In this document: positions 42,375 through 51,097 of the stretch, piece after piece
Numbering within the stretch: position 1 is the stretch's first letter
Layout of the letters: the number at the start of each line of letters is the position of its first letter
DNA from: Streptomyces nodosus
Lineage (GTDB): Bacteria > Actinomycetota > Actinomycetes > Streptomycetales > Streptomycetaceae
Reading direction: 5' to 3'
Assembly (NCBI RefSeq): GCF_008704995.1
Contig: NZ_CP023747.1
Coordinates: 5,423,501-5,487,500 of the forward strand
DNA length: 64,000 bases
Notes under the pieces: model-generated
Seen by the model: the letters and a program-made list of their open reading frames with translations, nothing else
Told to the model about the DNA's origin: nothing
Database searches by the model: none
Program-made: the position numbers and the translations under genes

Positions 42375-43830
42375 AGGCGAGCGAGGACAGACAGCACCAT
42401 GAGGCGAAGCATCGACCGGCATGGCGGACGAACAGCACCATTCGGGGGACGTGTCGTGAGACGTGTGTCTGCTCTGGGTGCCGCTCTCGCTGCTCTTGCA
42501 TCCGTGTCCGTGGGAATGGCGCCGAGCGCCGCTTCCGAAGACGTCCAAGCGCAGCAGTGGTATCTGGACTCGATGCAGGCCGACCAGTTGTGGAAAGTCA
42601 GCAAGGGTAAAGGCATCAAGGTCGCGATCATCGGTTCAGGCGTGAATCGTGACACGCCCTCCCTGCGGGGACAGGTCCTGCAAGGGGTCGATGCCCTGGT
42701 CAAGGACGGGCTCGCCAAGGGGAGCGTGACAGACACGCAGGACACGACGGGCGAGGGGACCACGGCGGCTGAGCTCATCGCGGGCACAGGCAAGGACGGC
42801 GGGATACAAGGCCTTGCTCCCGATGCGCAGATCATTCCGATTCGTGTGCCGGCCATCAAACACGACGAACTCCCCGACCCCAACTATCCGCTTGCCACCG
42901 CCATCATGGCCGCGGTCGACAAGGGCGCAAAGATCATCGACATCACGGTTGGCAACCAATACGTGATCGGCACACAAATCGTCGGTGACGCGGCGCTCGA
43001 CTACGCGGTCGAGCATGGTGTGCTGATGATCGCGAGTGTGGGAGACAACGCCAAGGAAGGCAACAAGCCGCAATATCCTGCCGCGTACAGACAAGTTGTG
43101 GGTGTATCGGCTGTTGACCGTTCGGGGAAAGTCTCCCCGACGTCCCAGTACGGCAATTACGTCGACCTGGCTGCTCCGGGCGTGGACATTCCGCACTGGT
43201 GTGACAGAACCGTGCGTTCCTACTGCGATGCCGGCGAAGGAACCAGCCAGGCCTCAGCGATCGCCTCCGCGTCCGCCGCCCTGGTCTGGTCCGCTCATCC
43301 CGACTGGACCGCGAACCAGGTTCTCCGGTCTCTGATCGACACGGCCGGGCGTACCTGGAAGAAGGACATCCCGAGCAAGTATCTCGGCTATGGAATCGTG
43401 CGTCCCCGCAAGGTTCTGGAGGACAGCGGGTACAACCCCGGCCCGGCCGACTCGGATCCCCTCGGTAAGGCGAACGAGGCCGGTGGGGCCACGCCCTCGC
43501 CTTCCGGTTCCGTACCGGCCCCGTCACAAGCTCCGGAATCCCCTTCAGGCGGCGAGACCGTGGCGGCAGAATCTACTTCGAAGTCGTCCGACGACGGCAG
43601 CACCCTGTGGATCGGCCTCGGTGCCGTCGCGGCGGTGGTAGTCATCGGCGGTGGTGCGTTCGCCGTCAAGCGTGCACGCAGCAGGGCGTGAAGGCGTCGA
43701 CGCGGGGATGCCGGAGCGCACAAAAGCCTGAAGGCATCCCCGGGTTGACTCGCCTGCACCACGAAAAGGACCTCCCTCTCCTCCTTTCCCGAGAGGGCAG
43801 CCAGAGCAGTTCCGAGCTCCACCGGAACAC
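42336..43830. repeat. segmental duplication in T7SS locus, copy 1
   Basis: Direct repeat of 44711–46167. It includes the last codons of the 609-residue protein gene, the degenerate mycosin gene and the leader up to esxB. The ends are nearly identical between copies; the middle (about 42620–43190) has diverged strongly. Confidence 0.85.
42399..43691 (+). CDS. mycosin-like subtilase, catalytic residues lost (pseudoprotease)
   Basis: This 430-residue S8-fold protein has a signal peptide (1–46, APSAASE) and a mycosin-type N-terminus. The fold is kept, but the Asp position reads AIIGSG (Gly79), the His position reads TGEGTT (Glu119) and the oxyanion Asn position is Asp216 in SVGDNA. Only Ser283 (GTSQASAIAS) remains. 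A Pro/Ser linker, a C-terminal membrane helix (~405–423) and a basic end follow. Its C-terminal ~150 residues are almost identical to the active twin at 44775–46043. The frame is intact with normal codon use, so a structural, non-proteolytic role is more likely than decay. Confidence 0.88.
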   Translation: MRRSIDRHGGRTAPFGGRVVRRVSALGAALAALASVSVGMAPSAASEDVQAQQWYLDSMQADQLWKVSKGKGIKVAIIGSGVNRDTPSLRGQVLQGVDALVKDGLAKGSVTDTQDTTGEGTTAAELIAGTGKDGGIQGLAPDAQIIPIRVPAIKHDELPDPNYPLATAIMAAVDKGAKIIDITVGNQYVIGTQIVGDAALDYAVEHGVLMIASVGDNAKEGNKPQYPAAYRQVVGVSAVDRSGKVSPTSQYGNYVDLAAPGVDIPHWCDRTVRSYCDAGEGTSQASAIASASAALVWSAHPDWTANQVLRSLIDTAGRTWKKDIPSKYLGYGIVRPRKVLEDSGYNPGPADSDPLGKANEAGGATPSPSGSVPAPSQAPESPSGGETVAAESTSKSSDDGSTLWIGLGAVAAVVVIGGGAFAVKRARSRA

Positions 43831-43848
43831 CACGAGAAAGGGCCAGTA

Positions 43849-44196
43849 ATGGCACAGGGGCAGCGGCTTACAGACAGCCAGATGGCGGAACTCGAAAAGA
43901 AGATCGCCGAAAAGTTCGAGAACATCCGGACGCGTGTTCACAAGCTCCAGGGCGTCATCGACGGCCTGGAGGGACAGTGGCACGGCATCGGCCGTGCCGA
44001 GTTCGACAAGAAGCAGTACGAGATCAATGAGTCGCTGGCCCGCATGGGCCGGATCCTCACGGAGTTCCTGGACGCGATGACCGGAACCCGGAAGATCAAG
44101 GACGACAGCGAGGAGCAGGTTCGCGAGACCATGCGGAAGATCGACCTCTATGACGGAGCCTCCACGGTTCCGAAGTCGCCGTTCGCCGGTTACTGA
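43849..44196 (+). CDS. esxB: WXG100 family protein, EsxB-like
   Basis: This 115-residue protein is a helical hairpin with the WXG turn Trp44-His-Gly46 (LEGQWHGIGRAEF). Helix 1 is DSQMAELEKKIAEKFENIRT and helix 2 is SLARMGRILTEFLDAMTGTR. A ~20-residue tail ends SPFAGY. It is slightly longer than the usual 100. ATG after GAGAAAGGGCC. With the next gene it forms the classical ESX dimer pair. Symbol by position and family; which gene is EsxA and which EsxB is conventional. Confidence 0.87.
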   Translation: MAQGQRLTDSQMAELEKKIAEKFENIRTRVHKLQGVIDGLEGQWHGIGRAEFDKKQYEINESLARMGRILTEFLDAMTGTRKIKDDSEEQVRETMRKIDLYDGASTVPKSPFAGY

Positions 44197-44274
44197 GGCG
44201 CATCGGACGCGGTACGGCAGCAGAAGTCAGTAGTTCTCCTCCACCCACGAGTCTGACGAGGTAGGCAACACATC

Positions 44275-44574
44275 ATGGCGAACAACCAGGACGGCCTTGC
44301 CGTCACATACGACGGTCTCGACATCGCGGCGACCACGATCGGCAACGAGGCGAAGGCCTTGGAGACCGATCTGCAGGAGATCAAGCAGTTGGTGGCCAAC
44401 ACCGTGCAGTACTGGGAGGGCGAAGCCCAGAGCACGTACGGCGAGAAGCAGGCGGCGTGGGACAAGGAAGCCGCCGACATCCACCAGGCGCTGCAGAGTA
44501 TCGGGCATGTGGTGGGCACGGCCGGCGGTACGTACATGGGCGGCGACAAGAAGGCCGCCAGCTACTTCCGCTGA
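44275..44574 (+). CDS. esxA: WXG100 family protein, EsxA-like
   Basis: This 99-residue WXG100 protein has Trp47-Glu-Gly49 (QYWEGEAQSTYGEKQAAW) between two helices. The C-terminal tail contains the T7SS export signal form YxxxD (Tyr87 to Asp91 in TYMGGDKK). ATG with TGACGAGGTAGGCAA upstream. It lies 78 bp downstream of esxB, followed by a strong terminator, so the pair forms its own transcript end and is expected to be abundantly expressed. Confidence 0.9.
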   Translation: MANNQDGLAVTYDGLDIAATTIGNEAKALETDLQEIKQLVANTVQYWEGEAQSTYGEKQAAWDKEAADIHQALQSIGHVVGTAGGTYMGGDKKAASYFR

Positions 44575-44594
44575 CCCCGGTCAGCCGCAGACGC

Positions 44595-44627
44595 AAGGGT
44601 GGGCACGCACGGGAGGTGCCCACCCTT
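44595..44627 (+). terminator. terminator after esxA
   Basis: A 12-bp perfect stem AAGGGTGGGCAC with a 9-base loop and TTTCG following. Confidence 0.85.
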
Positions 44628-44710
44628 TCGCTTGCCGACCGCGAGCGTATGGAAGTAGGCCTCCACGAGGCGGGTGAACCGGTTGTCGCCGTGCTGAGTG
44701 ATGTCCGAGA

Positions 44711-44749
44711 AACACACCGCGGCGTAATGTTCCGCCGGAAAACAACTAA
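44711..44749 (+). pseudogene. remnant of the C-terminus of the 609-residue WXG protein gene
   Basis: These 13 codons read NTPRRNVPPENN-stop, matching the real gene's end NTPRRDVPPGND-stop. They lie upstream of the second mycosin, proving that the duplicated block began inside the preceding gene. No start or body is present. Confidence 0.8.
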
Positions 44750-44774
44750 AAGGCGAGCGAGGACAGACGGCACC

Positions 44775-46043
44775 ATGAGGCGAAGCATCGACCGACACGG
44801 CAGACATACAGCATCATTCGGGGGAAGTGCCGTGAGACGTGTGTCTGCTCTGAGTGCCACTCTCGCTGCTCTTGCATCTGTGTCCGTGGGAATGGCGCCG
44901 AGCGCCGCCGCCGAAGACGTGCAGGCGAAACAGTGGTATCTGGCGTCGATGCAGGCCGACCAGATGTGGAAAGTCAGCACGGGTGAAGGGGTCAAGGTCG
45001 CAGTGCTGGACACCGGCGTCACGGAGACCCCTTCTCTCAAGGGGCAGATATTGGGAAATGATGTTCCCAAACCTGTCTCCTACCGTGCCACCGAAGACTA
45101 TGACGGTCACGGGACAACCCTGGCGGAATTGATTGCTGGAACAGGTTCTGGCGGTGGTTTGAAAGGGCTGGCACCAGGGGCGAAGATCGTTCCTTACCGC
45201 GTACGTCTCAACAGTTTGAAGGGGAGCGAGAGGCAGAAGACGCCTGAGCCGTACCAGGCGATTCGCGCCGCTGCCGATACGGACGCCAAGATCATCAACA
45301 TGTCCTTCAGTGGTGCCTATGTCAGTGCCAGAGAAGAAGCCGCCATCAATTACGCGATGTCGAAGGGCAAACTGCTGATCGCGGGCGCGGGGAACGAAGG
45401 CGAGCAGGGTGAGGGATCCGTCGGATATCCGGCTGGATATCCCTATGTCGTGGGTGTCTCCGCCGTCGACGCGTCCGGTACGGTGACCAAATTCTCGTCG
45501 TACGGCAACAACGTCGACCTTGCCGCGCCGGGACTGGACATCCCCTACTGGTGTGACAAGACCTTGCGTTCCTACTGCGATGCCGGCCAAGGAACCAGCC
45601 AGGCCTCAGCGATCGCCTCCGCGTCCGCCGCCCTCATCTGGTCCGCTCATCCCGATTGGACCGCCAACCAGGTCCTGCGGTCTCTGATCGACACGGCCGG
45701 GCGTACCTGGAAGAAGGACATCCCGAGCAAGTATCTCGGTTATGGAATCGTGCGTCCGCGCAAGGTTCTGGAGGACAGCGGGTACAACCCGGGCCCGGCC
45801 GATTCGGATCCCCTCGGTAAGGCGAACGAGGCCGGTGGGGCCACGCCCTCGCCTTCCGGTTCCGTACCGGCCCCGTCACAAGCTCCGGAATCCCCTTCAG
45901 GCGGCGAGACCGTGGCGGCAGAATCTACTTCGAAGTCGTCCGACGACGGCAGCACCCTGTGGATCGGCCTCGGTGCCGTCGCGGCGGTGGTAGTCATCGG
46001 CGGTGGTGCGTTCGCCGTCAAGCGTGCACGCAGGAGAGCGTGA
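44775..46043 (+). CDS. mycP2: mycosin, membrane-anchored subtilisin-type protease (catalytically intact twin)
   Basis: This 422-residue S8 protease has a signal peptide (1–47), Asp79 in VAVLDTGV, His112 in DGHGTT, Asn207 in GAGNEG and Ser275 in GTSQASAIAS: a full triad plus oxyanion residue. A Pro/Ser linker, C-terminal membrane helix and RARRRA tail follow. It is the duplicate of the degenerate gene at 42399–43691; N-terminal ~50 and C-terminal ~150 residues are nearly the same, the catalytic core differs. ATG follows GCGAGCGAGGACAGACGGC. It is downstream of the esxA terminator, so it has its own promoter. The symbol is a label only. Confidence 0.9.
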   Translation: MRRSIDRHGRHTASFGGSAVRRVSALSATLAALASVSVGMAPSAAAEDVQAKQWYLASMQADQMWKVSTGEGVKVAVLDTGVTETPSLKGQILGNDVPKPVSYRATEDYDGHGTTLAELIAGTGSGGGLKGLAPGAKIVPYRVRLNSLKGSERQKTPEPYQAIRAAADTDAKIINMSFSGAYVSAREEAAINYAMSKGKLLIAGAGNEGEQGEGSVGYPAGYPYVVGVSAVDASGTVTKFSSYGNNVDLAAPGLDIPYWCDKTLRSYCDAGQGTSQASAIASASAALIWSAHPDWTANQVLRSLIDTAGRTWKKDIPSKYLGYGIVRPRKVLEDSGYNPGPADSDPLGKANEAGGATPSPSGSVPAPSQAPESPSGGETVAAESTSKSSDDGSTLWIGLGAVAAVVVIGGGAFAVKRARRRA

Positions 46044-46170
46044 AGACGTCAACCCAGGGATGCTTGAGCGCACATCCTCGGGTTGACTTGATTCACCACG
46101 ACAGGGCCTGCCTCTCATCCCCTCCCGAGAGGGGAACTCGGAGCAGTTCCAAGCTCCACTGGAACATGGC

Positions 46171-46488
46171 CTACTCCGCCTCTGCCCCGCCGTTCCCTGA
46201 TGTCGGCTCCAGGTCGAACTCCCCGTCCCGCGCCCCGAGTACGAAGGCCGTCCATTCGGCCTCCGTGTACCGCAGCACGGTTTCGGGGTCGAGTGACGAC
46301 CGCATCGCCACGGCGCCCTCGGGCAGGTACGCGATCTCGACGCGCTCCTCGTGCTCCTCGGTGCCGGGAGCGCTGTGCCACTCCACACCGGAGATGTCGA
46401 GGGCATAGAGCTCGTTCTTCTCACGCTCCTTGCGGGCCTTGACATCCTCGGTCCGGGCGTCGGCACCCTTGTCCTGAGCATCGGCCAT
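46171..46488 (-). CDS. DUF397 domain protein
   Basis: This 105-residue protein has a charged N-terminal helix (ARTEDVKARKEREKNELYAL), then the DUF397 domain: DISGVEWHSAPGT, VEIAYLPEGAVAMRSS and TEAEWTAFVLGARDGEFDL. DUF397 proteins are usually paired with an XRE/HTH partner as small regulators in Streptomyces; none is next to this one. ATG with GGAAGGGGG 11 bases upstream. Its stop abuts the end of the duplicated mycosin block. It is co-directional with the DUF3558-like lipoprotein gene and eccC. Confidence 0.82.
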   Translation of the reverse strand: MADAQDKGADARTEDVKARKEREKNELYALDISGVEWHSAPGTEEHEERVEIAYLPEGAVAMRSSLDPETVLRYTEAEWTAFVLGARDGEFDLEPTSGNGGAEAE

Positions 46489-46535
46489 CGGACGGCCGCC
46501 CCCTTCCTGACGCGCGAAAGAACTGCCCATCCACC

Positions 46536-47132
46536 TTACTCGGCATGGGGCGGCGGGCAGCCCAGGTTCTTCAGCACTCCGGTTGTGTATGCGCGGGCGA
46601 AGCGCTCGAGATCCTTGCGCCGCTTCGAGGTGTCGCTGTTGACGTCGGGGTTCACCGTTACATCCACGTTCACATACGGTGCGCCGTCGACGCCGCACTT
46701 CGCACTGACCATGGAGCTCTTGTCCCCCACGGCGCCGGCGCCGTCGAAACCGAGGCGGGTCATTTCCGCCCTGTCGGTGAATTTGAAGCTCTCGAGTTCG
46801 GACATCGGGTCGTAGAACTTCTTCACCTTGCTGACGGTGACGGTCAAGGCGCGCTTCTGGTCCACGAGGACGTCACAGCCCTGGGACGTGCCGCCGGAGT
46901 CGGATCCGCCCGGAACCTCTCCGACTTTGTCCCCGTCCGGCAGAAGGGGTCCAACGACGCTCTCGGGCGCGGGAAAGCCACAGACCGAGGTCGGCACCGA
47001 GTATCCCCGGTCCGATCCGGAGCATCCGGCACAGGCGGCCGCGAAGGAAAGGGTGATGAGTGCTGCGCCGGGCCGGTTGATGCGTACGTTCATCGCGATG
47101 AACCGGTCGGCATGGGACCTTCCGGGCGTCAC
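46536..47132 (-). CDS. DUF3558-like lipoprotein coupled to EccC
   Basis: This 198-residue protein has a hydrophobic segment PGAALITLSFAAACAGCSGS with a likely lipidated Cys. DUF3558-type features follow: SVCGFPAPESVVGPLLPDGD, a CDV motif and a third Cys in VSAKCGVDG, with KNLGCPPP at the end. The GTG at 47132 overlaps the eccC stop (GTGA) and has GGGAGGG upstream; an internal ATG at 47093 would give a shorter, more typical signal peptide and is the main alternative. Coupling to eccC suggests a surface-exposed T7SS accessory lipoprotein. Confidence 0.75.
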   Translation of the reverse strand: MTPGRSHADRFIAMNVRINRPGAALITLSFAAACAGCSGSDRGYSVPTSVCGFPAPESVVGPLLPDGDKVGEVPGGSDSGGTSQGCDVLVDQKRALTVTVSKVKKFYDPMSELESFKFTDRAEMTRLGFDGAGAVGDKSSMVSAKCGVDGAPYVNVDVTVNPDVNSDTSKRRKDLERFARAYTTGVLKNLGCPPPHAE

Positions 47133-50100
47133 CAACTACCCTCCCGCACAAGCCCCGTCTGCACCAACGGCTTCCCCCGGCGCCGGGAGACGAACACGCC
47201 GCGCCCGGTCGGCATCGGCCGGGGCCGTACGCCGCCCAGCAGTTCGCCCTCGCCCGGTTCGCCCGCGAGGACGACGCCCTGGGCGCCCAGCTCCTTCATG
47301 CGCTGCAGGAAGGGTTCGTAGGACGCGCGGCCCGCGCCCGCCGTCGAGCGGGCGATGATGAAGCGGACACCCACGTCCCTGGCGAACGGGAGCAGTTCCG
47401 TCAGACCGCCCAGCGGGTTCCCGCTCGACGTCGAGACGAGGTCGTAGTCGTCCACGACCACGTACACCGTCGGGCCCCGCCACCAGCTCCGCTCGCGCAG
47501 CTGCTGCGCGGTCACCTCCGCCGTCGGGGACCGGCGCTGCATCAGGTCCCCCAGGGCCGTCATATGGTGGTCCATCGCATTGGACATCGGGATGTACTCC
47601 GCCAGATGCGTGGCGGGCGTGACGTCCAGGAGCGAGCGGCGGTTGTCGACGACGAACAGCTTGCACTCGTCGCCCGAGTACCGCTCCGTGATCTGCTTGA
47701 TCAGCAGCCGCAGCAGGTTGGACTTGCCCGACTCGCTCTCGCCGAAGACCAGGAAGAACGGGTCCTGCTCGAAGTCGACGAAGACCGGCTCCAGGTTCTC
47801 CTCGTCGAGCGCGAAGGCCACCCCCCGGCGCGGGAAGCGGTCGCCCGACGGCAGCTGCTCGGCCGGCAGCTCGCGCGGCAGCAGCCGTACCTCCGGGGCG
47901 CCCGGCGCCTGCCAGTGGCGTGAGACCTCCGCCGACAGCGCGGCCGTGGCGTCCGCCAGGTCCGTGTCGGAGGTCAGACCGTCGATCCGCGGCACCGCCG
48001 CCATGAAGTGCAGCTTCTGGGGCGACAGCCCGCGGCCCGGCACTCCCGCGGGGACGTTCGCCGCCACCTTGCGGTCGATCTCGGAGTCCATCGTGTCGCC
48101 GAGCCGCAGCTCCAGCCGGTTCATCAGGTGGTCCTTGAGGTTCGAACGCACCTCCATCGAACGCGACCCCGTCAGGACCAGATGGATGCCGTAGCCGAGG
48201 CCCCGCGCCGCGATGTCCAGCACCGCCGGCTCCAGACCCTCGTAGTCCGAACGGAAGTTGCCCCAACCGTCGATGACCAGGAAGACATCGCCCCACGGCT
48301 GGTCCGTGACCGAGATGTCCCCGCGGGCCCGGCGGGCGCGGAAGTCCGCGATCGACGCGATGCCCGAGGAGCGGAAGTACTCCTCGCGGCGGGTCATCAC
48401 CCCGTAGACCTCCGACACCGTACGGCGGACCCGCTCCGGGTCCAGCCGCGAGGCGACCCCGCCCACATGGGGCAGCCCGGCCACCGCCGCCATGCCGCCA
48501 CCGCCGAAGTCCAGGCCGTAGAACTGGACCTCGTACGGGGTGTGCGTCAGGGCGAACGCGGAGATCAGCGAGCGCACCAGCGTCGACTTGCCGGACTGCG
48601 GGCCGCCGATGAGCTGCAGATGGCCCGCCGCTCCGGAGAAGTCCAGCCACAGGGGGTCACGGCGCTGCTCGTACGGCTTGTCGACCAGGCCGACGGGGAC
48701 GATCAGACGGCCCGCGCCCTCGTAGCCCGGCTGGGTGAGGCCGCGGTCCTCGACCGCAGCCAGGCCGGGCAGCAGTCCGTCCAGCGACGGCGGGCTGTCC
48801 AGCGGCGGCAGCCACACCTGGTGGGCCGCCGGGCCCTGCGCCTCCAGCCGGCGCACGATCACATCCAGCACCGTGTCGGCGAGCGCGTCGTCCGTCTCCG
48901 ACTCGGGCTCCGTGCGCTGCTGGGGCACCTGTACGTACTGCACCGGCACCTCGGCCGCCGTGAACAGCACCGGCCGCCGGTCCACCGGCAGCGGCCCGCC
49001 GGGCAGCGCCGCCCGCGCCGGACCCGAGCGGTACACCCCCGAGACGTACGCCGCCTTGAAGCGGACCATTTCGTCGGTGCCGTACTTCAGGAAGCCGGAA
49101 CCCGGGACGTTCGGGAGCTCATAGGCGTCGGGGACGCCGAGCGCCGCACGCGACTCCGCCGCCGAGAACGTCCGCAGACCGATCCGGTACGACAGATATG
49201 TCTCCAGGCCGCGCAGCCGGCCCTCCTCCAGGCGCTGCGAGGCGAGCAGCAGATGCACACCGAGCGAGCGGCCGATACGGCCGATCTGCACGAACATCTC
49301 GATGAAGTCCGGCTTGGCGGTCAGCAGTTCGCTGAACTCGTCGATCACCAGGACGAGCGACGGGATCGGCTGCAGCGCGGCGCCCGCCGCACGGGCCTTC
49401 TCGTAGTCGTGGATGTTCGCGTAGTTGCCCGCGTCCCGCAGCATCTCCTGGCGGCGGTTGAGCTCACCGCGGATGGAGTCGCCCATGCGGTCCACCAGCG
49501 TCAGATCGTCCGCCAGGTTGGTGATCACGGCCGCGACATGCGGCATCTGAGCCATGCCCGCGAAGGTGGCACCACCCTTGAAGTCCGCCAGGACGAAGTT
49601 CAGGGTCTCGGAGGAGTGCGTCACGGCGAGCCCGAGGACGAGGGTCCGCAGCAGCTCCGACTTGCCGGAACCCGTCGCGCCCACGCACAACCCGTGCGGA
49701 CCCATGCCCTCCTGCGCGGCCTCCTTGAGGTCCAGCATCACCGGCCGGCCGTCCTCGCCGAGACCGATCGGCACCCGCAGCCGCTCCGACAGCGCCCGCG
49801 GCCGCCAGGTGCGCTTGGTGTCCACCGAGGCCGCGTCCCCGAGGCTCAGCAGATCCGTGAACTCCAGGTTGGCGAGCAGCGGTTCGTCGTCGTCCCCGCC
49901 GGACGCCACCCGCAGTGGGGCGAGTTGCCGTGCCAGCGCCTCGGCGGACTCGTACGACAGCGTGTCCGGGGTCCCCTCGTACACGATGCCGTGCGCCGAC
50001 TCCAGGTGCAGGGTCGTCGGCTGTACGACGATGGAGAGATCGCCGCGCGGTCCGGACAGCTCACCCGGTACGACCTCGACGACCGTGACGCCCTGAAGGC

Positions 50101-51097
50101 CCTCCGGCGAGGCGAGCACCGAGTCGGGCAGCAGCGACAGATCGTCCAGTACGACGACGAGGTGCGGCTCCTCCGGCAGCGGCGCCGCATCGGGGTGGAA
50201 GCGCGGCCGGCCGGTGAGCCGGGACGCCAGCAGGTCCTCCAGCTCGCGCGAGTCGGAACCGATCAGCCGGCGGCTGCCCGCACCGTCCGTCACACCGGGC
50301 GCTTGGACGTGCGGCAGCCACTTGGCCCAGTCCCAGTGCGGCAGCGCCTCCCGTCCGGCGGCGACCGCGACGACGAGGTCCGCGGGCGAGTGCAGCGCGG
50401 TCAGCGAGCCGATCAGGGCGCGCGCCGAGGCACGCGCGCCGTGCGGGTCGCCGCTCACCGTGACGTGGTAGAAGGCCCGCAACGACACCGCTATCGGCAG
50501 GTCGGAGAGGGTGTTGTGAGTGGCGACGAACCGCTGCATCGCACCCGCCGTCAACGGCTCCAACTGCTCCACCGGGCCGGTCTCCGGGGCGATCAGCGGG
50601 GTGGCCAGCGTCTGCGGGCCCAGCCCGATGCGCACCTGCGCGAAGTCCTCGTCGCCCGGCCGCCGTTCCCACAGCCGGCTGCCCTCGGCGACCAGCGCCC
50701 ACAGCTGTTCGGGGGAGGGATGGAGGTAGAACTGGGCGTCGCGCTGCGCCCTCGCCGTGTCCATGGCGGCGCGCCGGGTCTGGGACAGATAGCTCAGATA
50801 GTCGCGACGCAGATCGGCCAACTGGCCCTGGGAACCACGGCGGTAGCGGACCACCATCGCGATGGACATCGCCACCGTCGATGCGATCATGACCATGCCC
50901 ATGATCTTCATGAACGGCTGTCCGCTGTTGAAGAAGAACACCACCGAGCCGCCCATGCCCAGCGTCGGCAGCAACTGCATGAGCACGCTGTCCTGGTGGC
51001 CGCGCGGCAGCTCGGGCGGCGGCTGTACGGCCACCTCGTCGGTGGGTACGTCGGACGGCAGAGTCCTGGGCGGACGCTTCACGACAATCTGGCTCAC
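47129..51097 (-). CDS. eccC: type VII secretion ATPase EccC (fused EccCa–EccCb)
   Basis: This 1322-residue FtsK/SpoIIIE motor drives ESX export. Two N-terminal membrane helices (~45–85: GMGGSVVFFFNSGQPF and MGMVMIASTVAMSIAMVV) anchor it. Three ATPase domains follow, with Walker A at ~475 (GATGSGKSELL), ~832 (GGPQSGKSTLV) and ~1120 (GESESGKSNLL). The first has VLVIDEFSEL as Walker B; the others have FLVIDGWGNF and YVVVDDYDLV, in which the catalytic Glu is replaced, as in known EccCs. The single long chain is the non-mycobacterial form (not split into Ca and Cb). GTG start. It is divergent from eccD. Confidence 0.95.
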   Translation of the reverse strand: MSQIVVKRPPRTLPSDVPTDEVAVQPPPELPRGHQDSVLMQLLPTLGMGGSVVFFFNSGQPFMKIMGMVMIASTVAMSIAMVVRYRRGSQGQLADLRRDYLSYLSQTRRAAMDTARAQRDAQFYLHPSPEQLWALVAEGSRLWERRPGDEDFAQVRIGLGPQTLATPLIAPETGPVEQLEPLTAGAMQRFVATHNTLSDLPIAVSLRAFYHVTVSGDPHGARASARALIGSLTALHSPADLVVAVAAGREALPHWDWAKWLPHVQAPGVTDGAGSRRLIGSDSRELEDLLASRLTGRPRFHPDAAPLPEEPHLVVVLDDLSLLPDSVLASPEGLQGVTVVEVVPGELSGPRGDLSIVVQPTTLHLESAHGIVYEGTPDTLSYESAEALARQLAPLRVASGGDDDEPLLANLEFTDLLSLGDAASVDTKRTWRPRALSERLRVPIGLGEDGRPVMLDLKEAAQEGMGPHGLCVGATGSGKSELLRTLVLGLAVTHSSETLNFVLADFKGGATFAGMAQMPHVAAVITNLADDLTLVDRMGDSIRGELNRRQEMLRDAGNYANIHDYEKARAAGAALQPIPSLVLVIDEFSELLTAKPDFIEMFVQIGRIGRSLGVHLLLASQRLEEGRLRGLETYLSYRIGLRTFSAAESRAALGVPDAYELPNVPGSGFLKYGTDEMVRFKAAYVSGVYRSGPARAALPGGPLPVDRRPVLFTAAEVPVQYVQVPQQRTEPESETDDALADTVLDVIVRRLEAQGPAAHQVWLPPLDSPPSLDGLLPGLAAVEDRGLTQPGYEGAGRLIVPVGLVDKPYEQRRDPLWLDFSGAAGHLQLIGGPQSGKSTLVRSLISAFALTHTPYEVQFYGLDFGGGGMAAVAGLPHVGGVASRLDPERVRRTVSEVYGVMTRREEYFRSSGIASIADFRARRARGDISVTDQPWGDVFLVIDGWGNFRSDYEGLEPAVLDIAARGLGYGIHLVLTGSRSMEVRSNLKDHLMNRLELRLGDTMDSEIDRKVAANVPAGVPGRGLSPQKLHFMAAVPRIDGLTSDTDLADATAALSAEVSRHWQAPGAPEVRLLPRELPAEQLPSGDRFPRRGVAFALDEENLEPVFVDFEQDPFFLVFGESESGKSNLLRLLIKQITERYSGDECKLFVVDNRRSLLDVTPATHLAEYIPMSNAMDHHMTALGDLMQRRSPTAEVTAQQLRERSWWRGPTVYVVVDDYDLVSTSSGNPLGGLTELLPFARDVGVRFIIARSTAGAGRASYEPFLQRMKELGAQGVVLAGEPGEGELLGGVRPRPMPTGRGVFVSRRRGKPLVQTGLVREGSW

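Larger units (their letters stand above)
44711..46167. repeat. segmental duplication in T7SS locus, copy 2
   Basis: Direct repeat of 42336–43830: remnant of the preceding gene, mycosin gene and the following leader (CGAGAGGG...GAGCAGTTCC...). It ends at the stop of the DUF397 gene. The last ~250 bp of the two mycosin genes look almost base-for-base identical. Confidence 0.85.
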
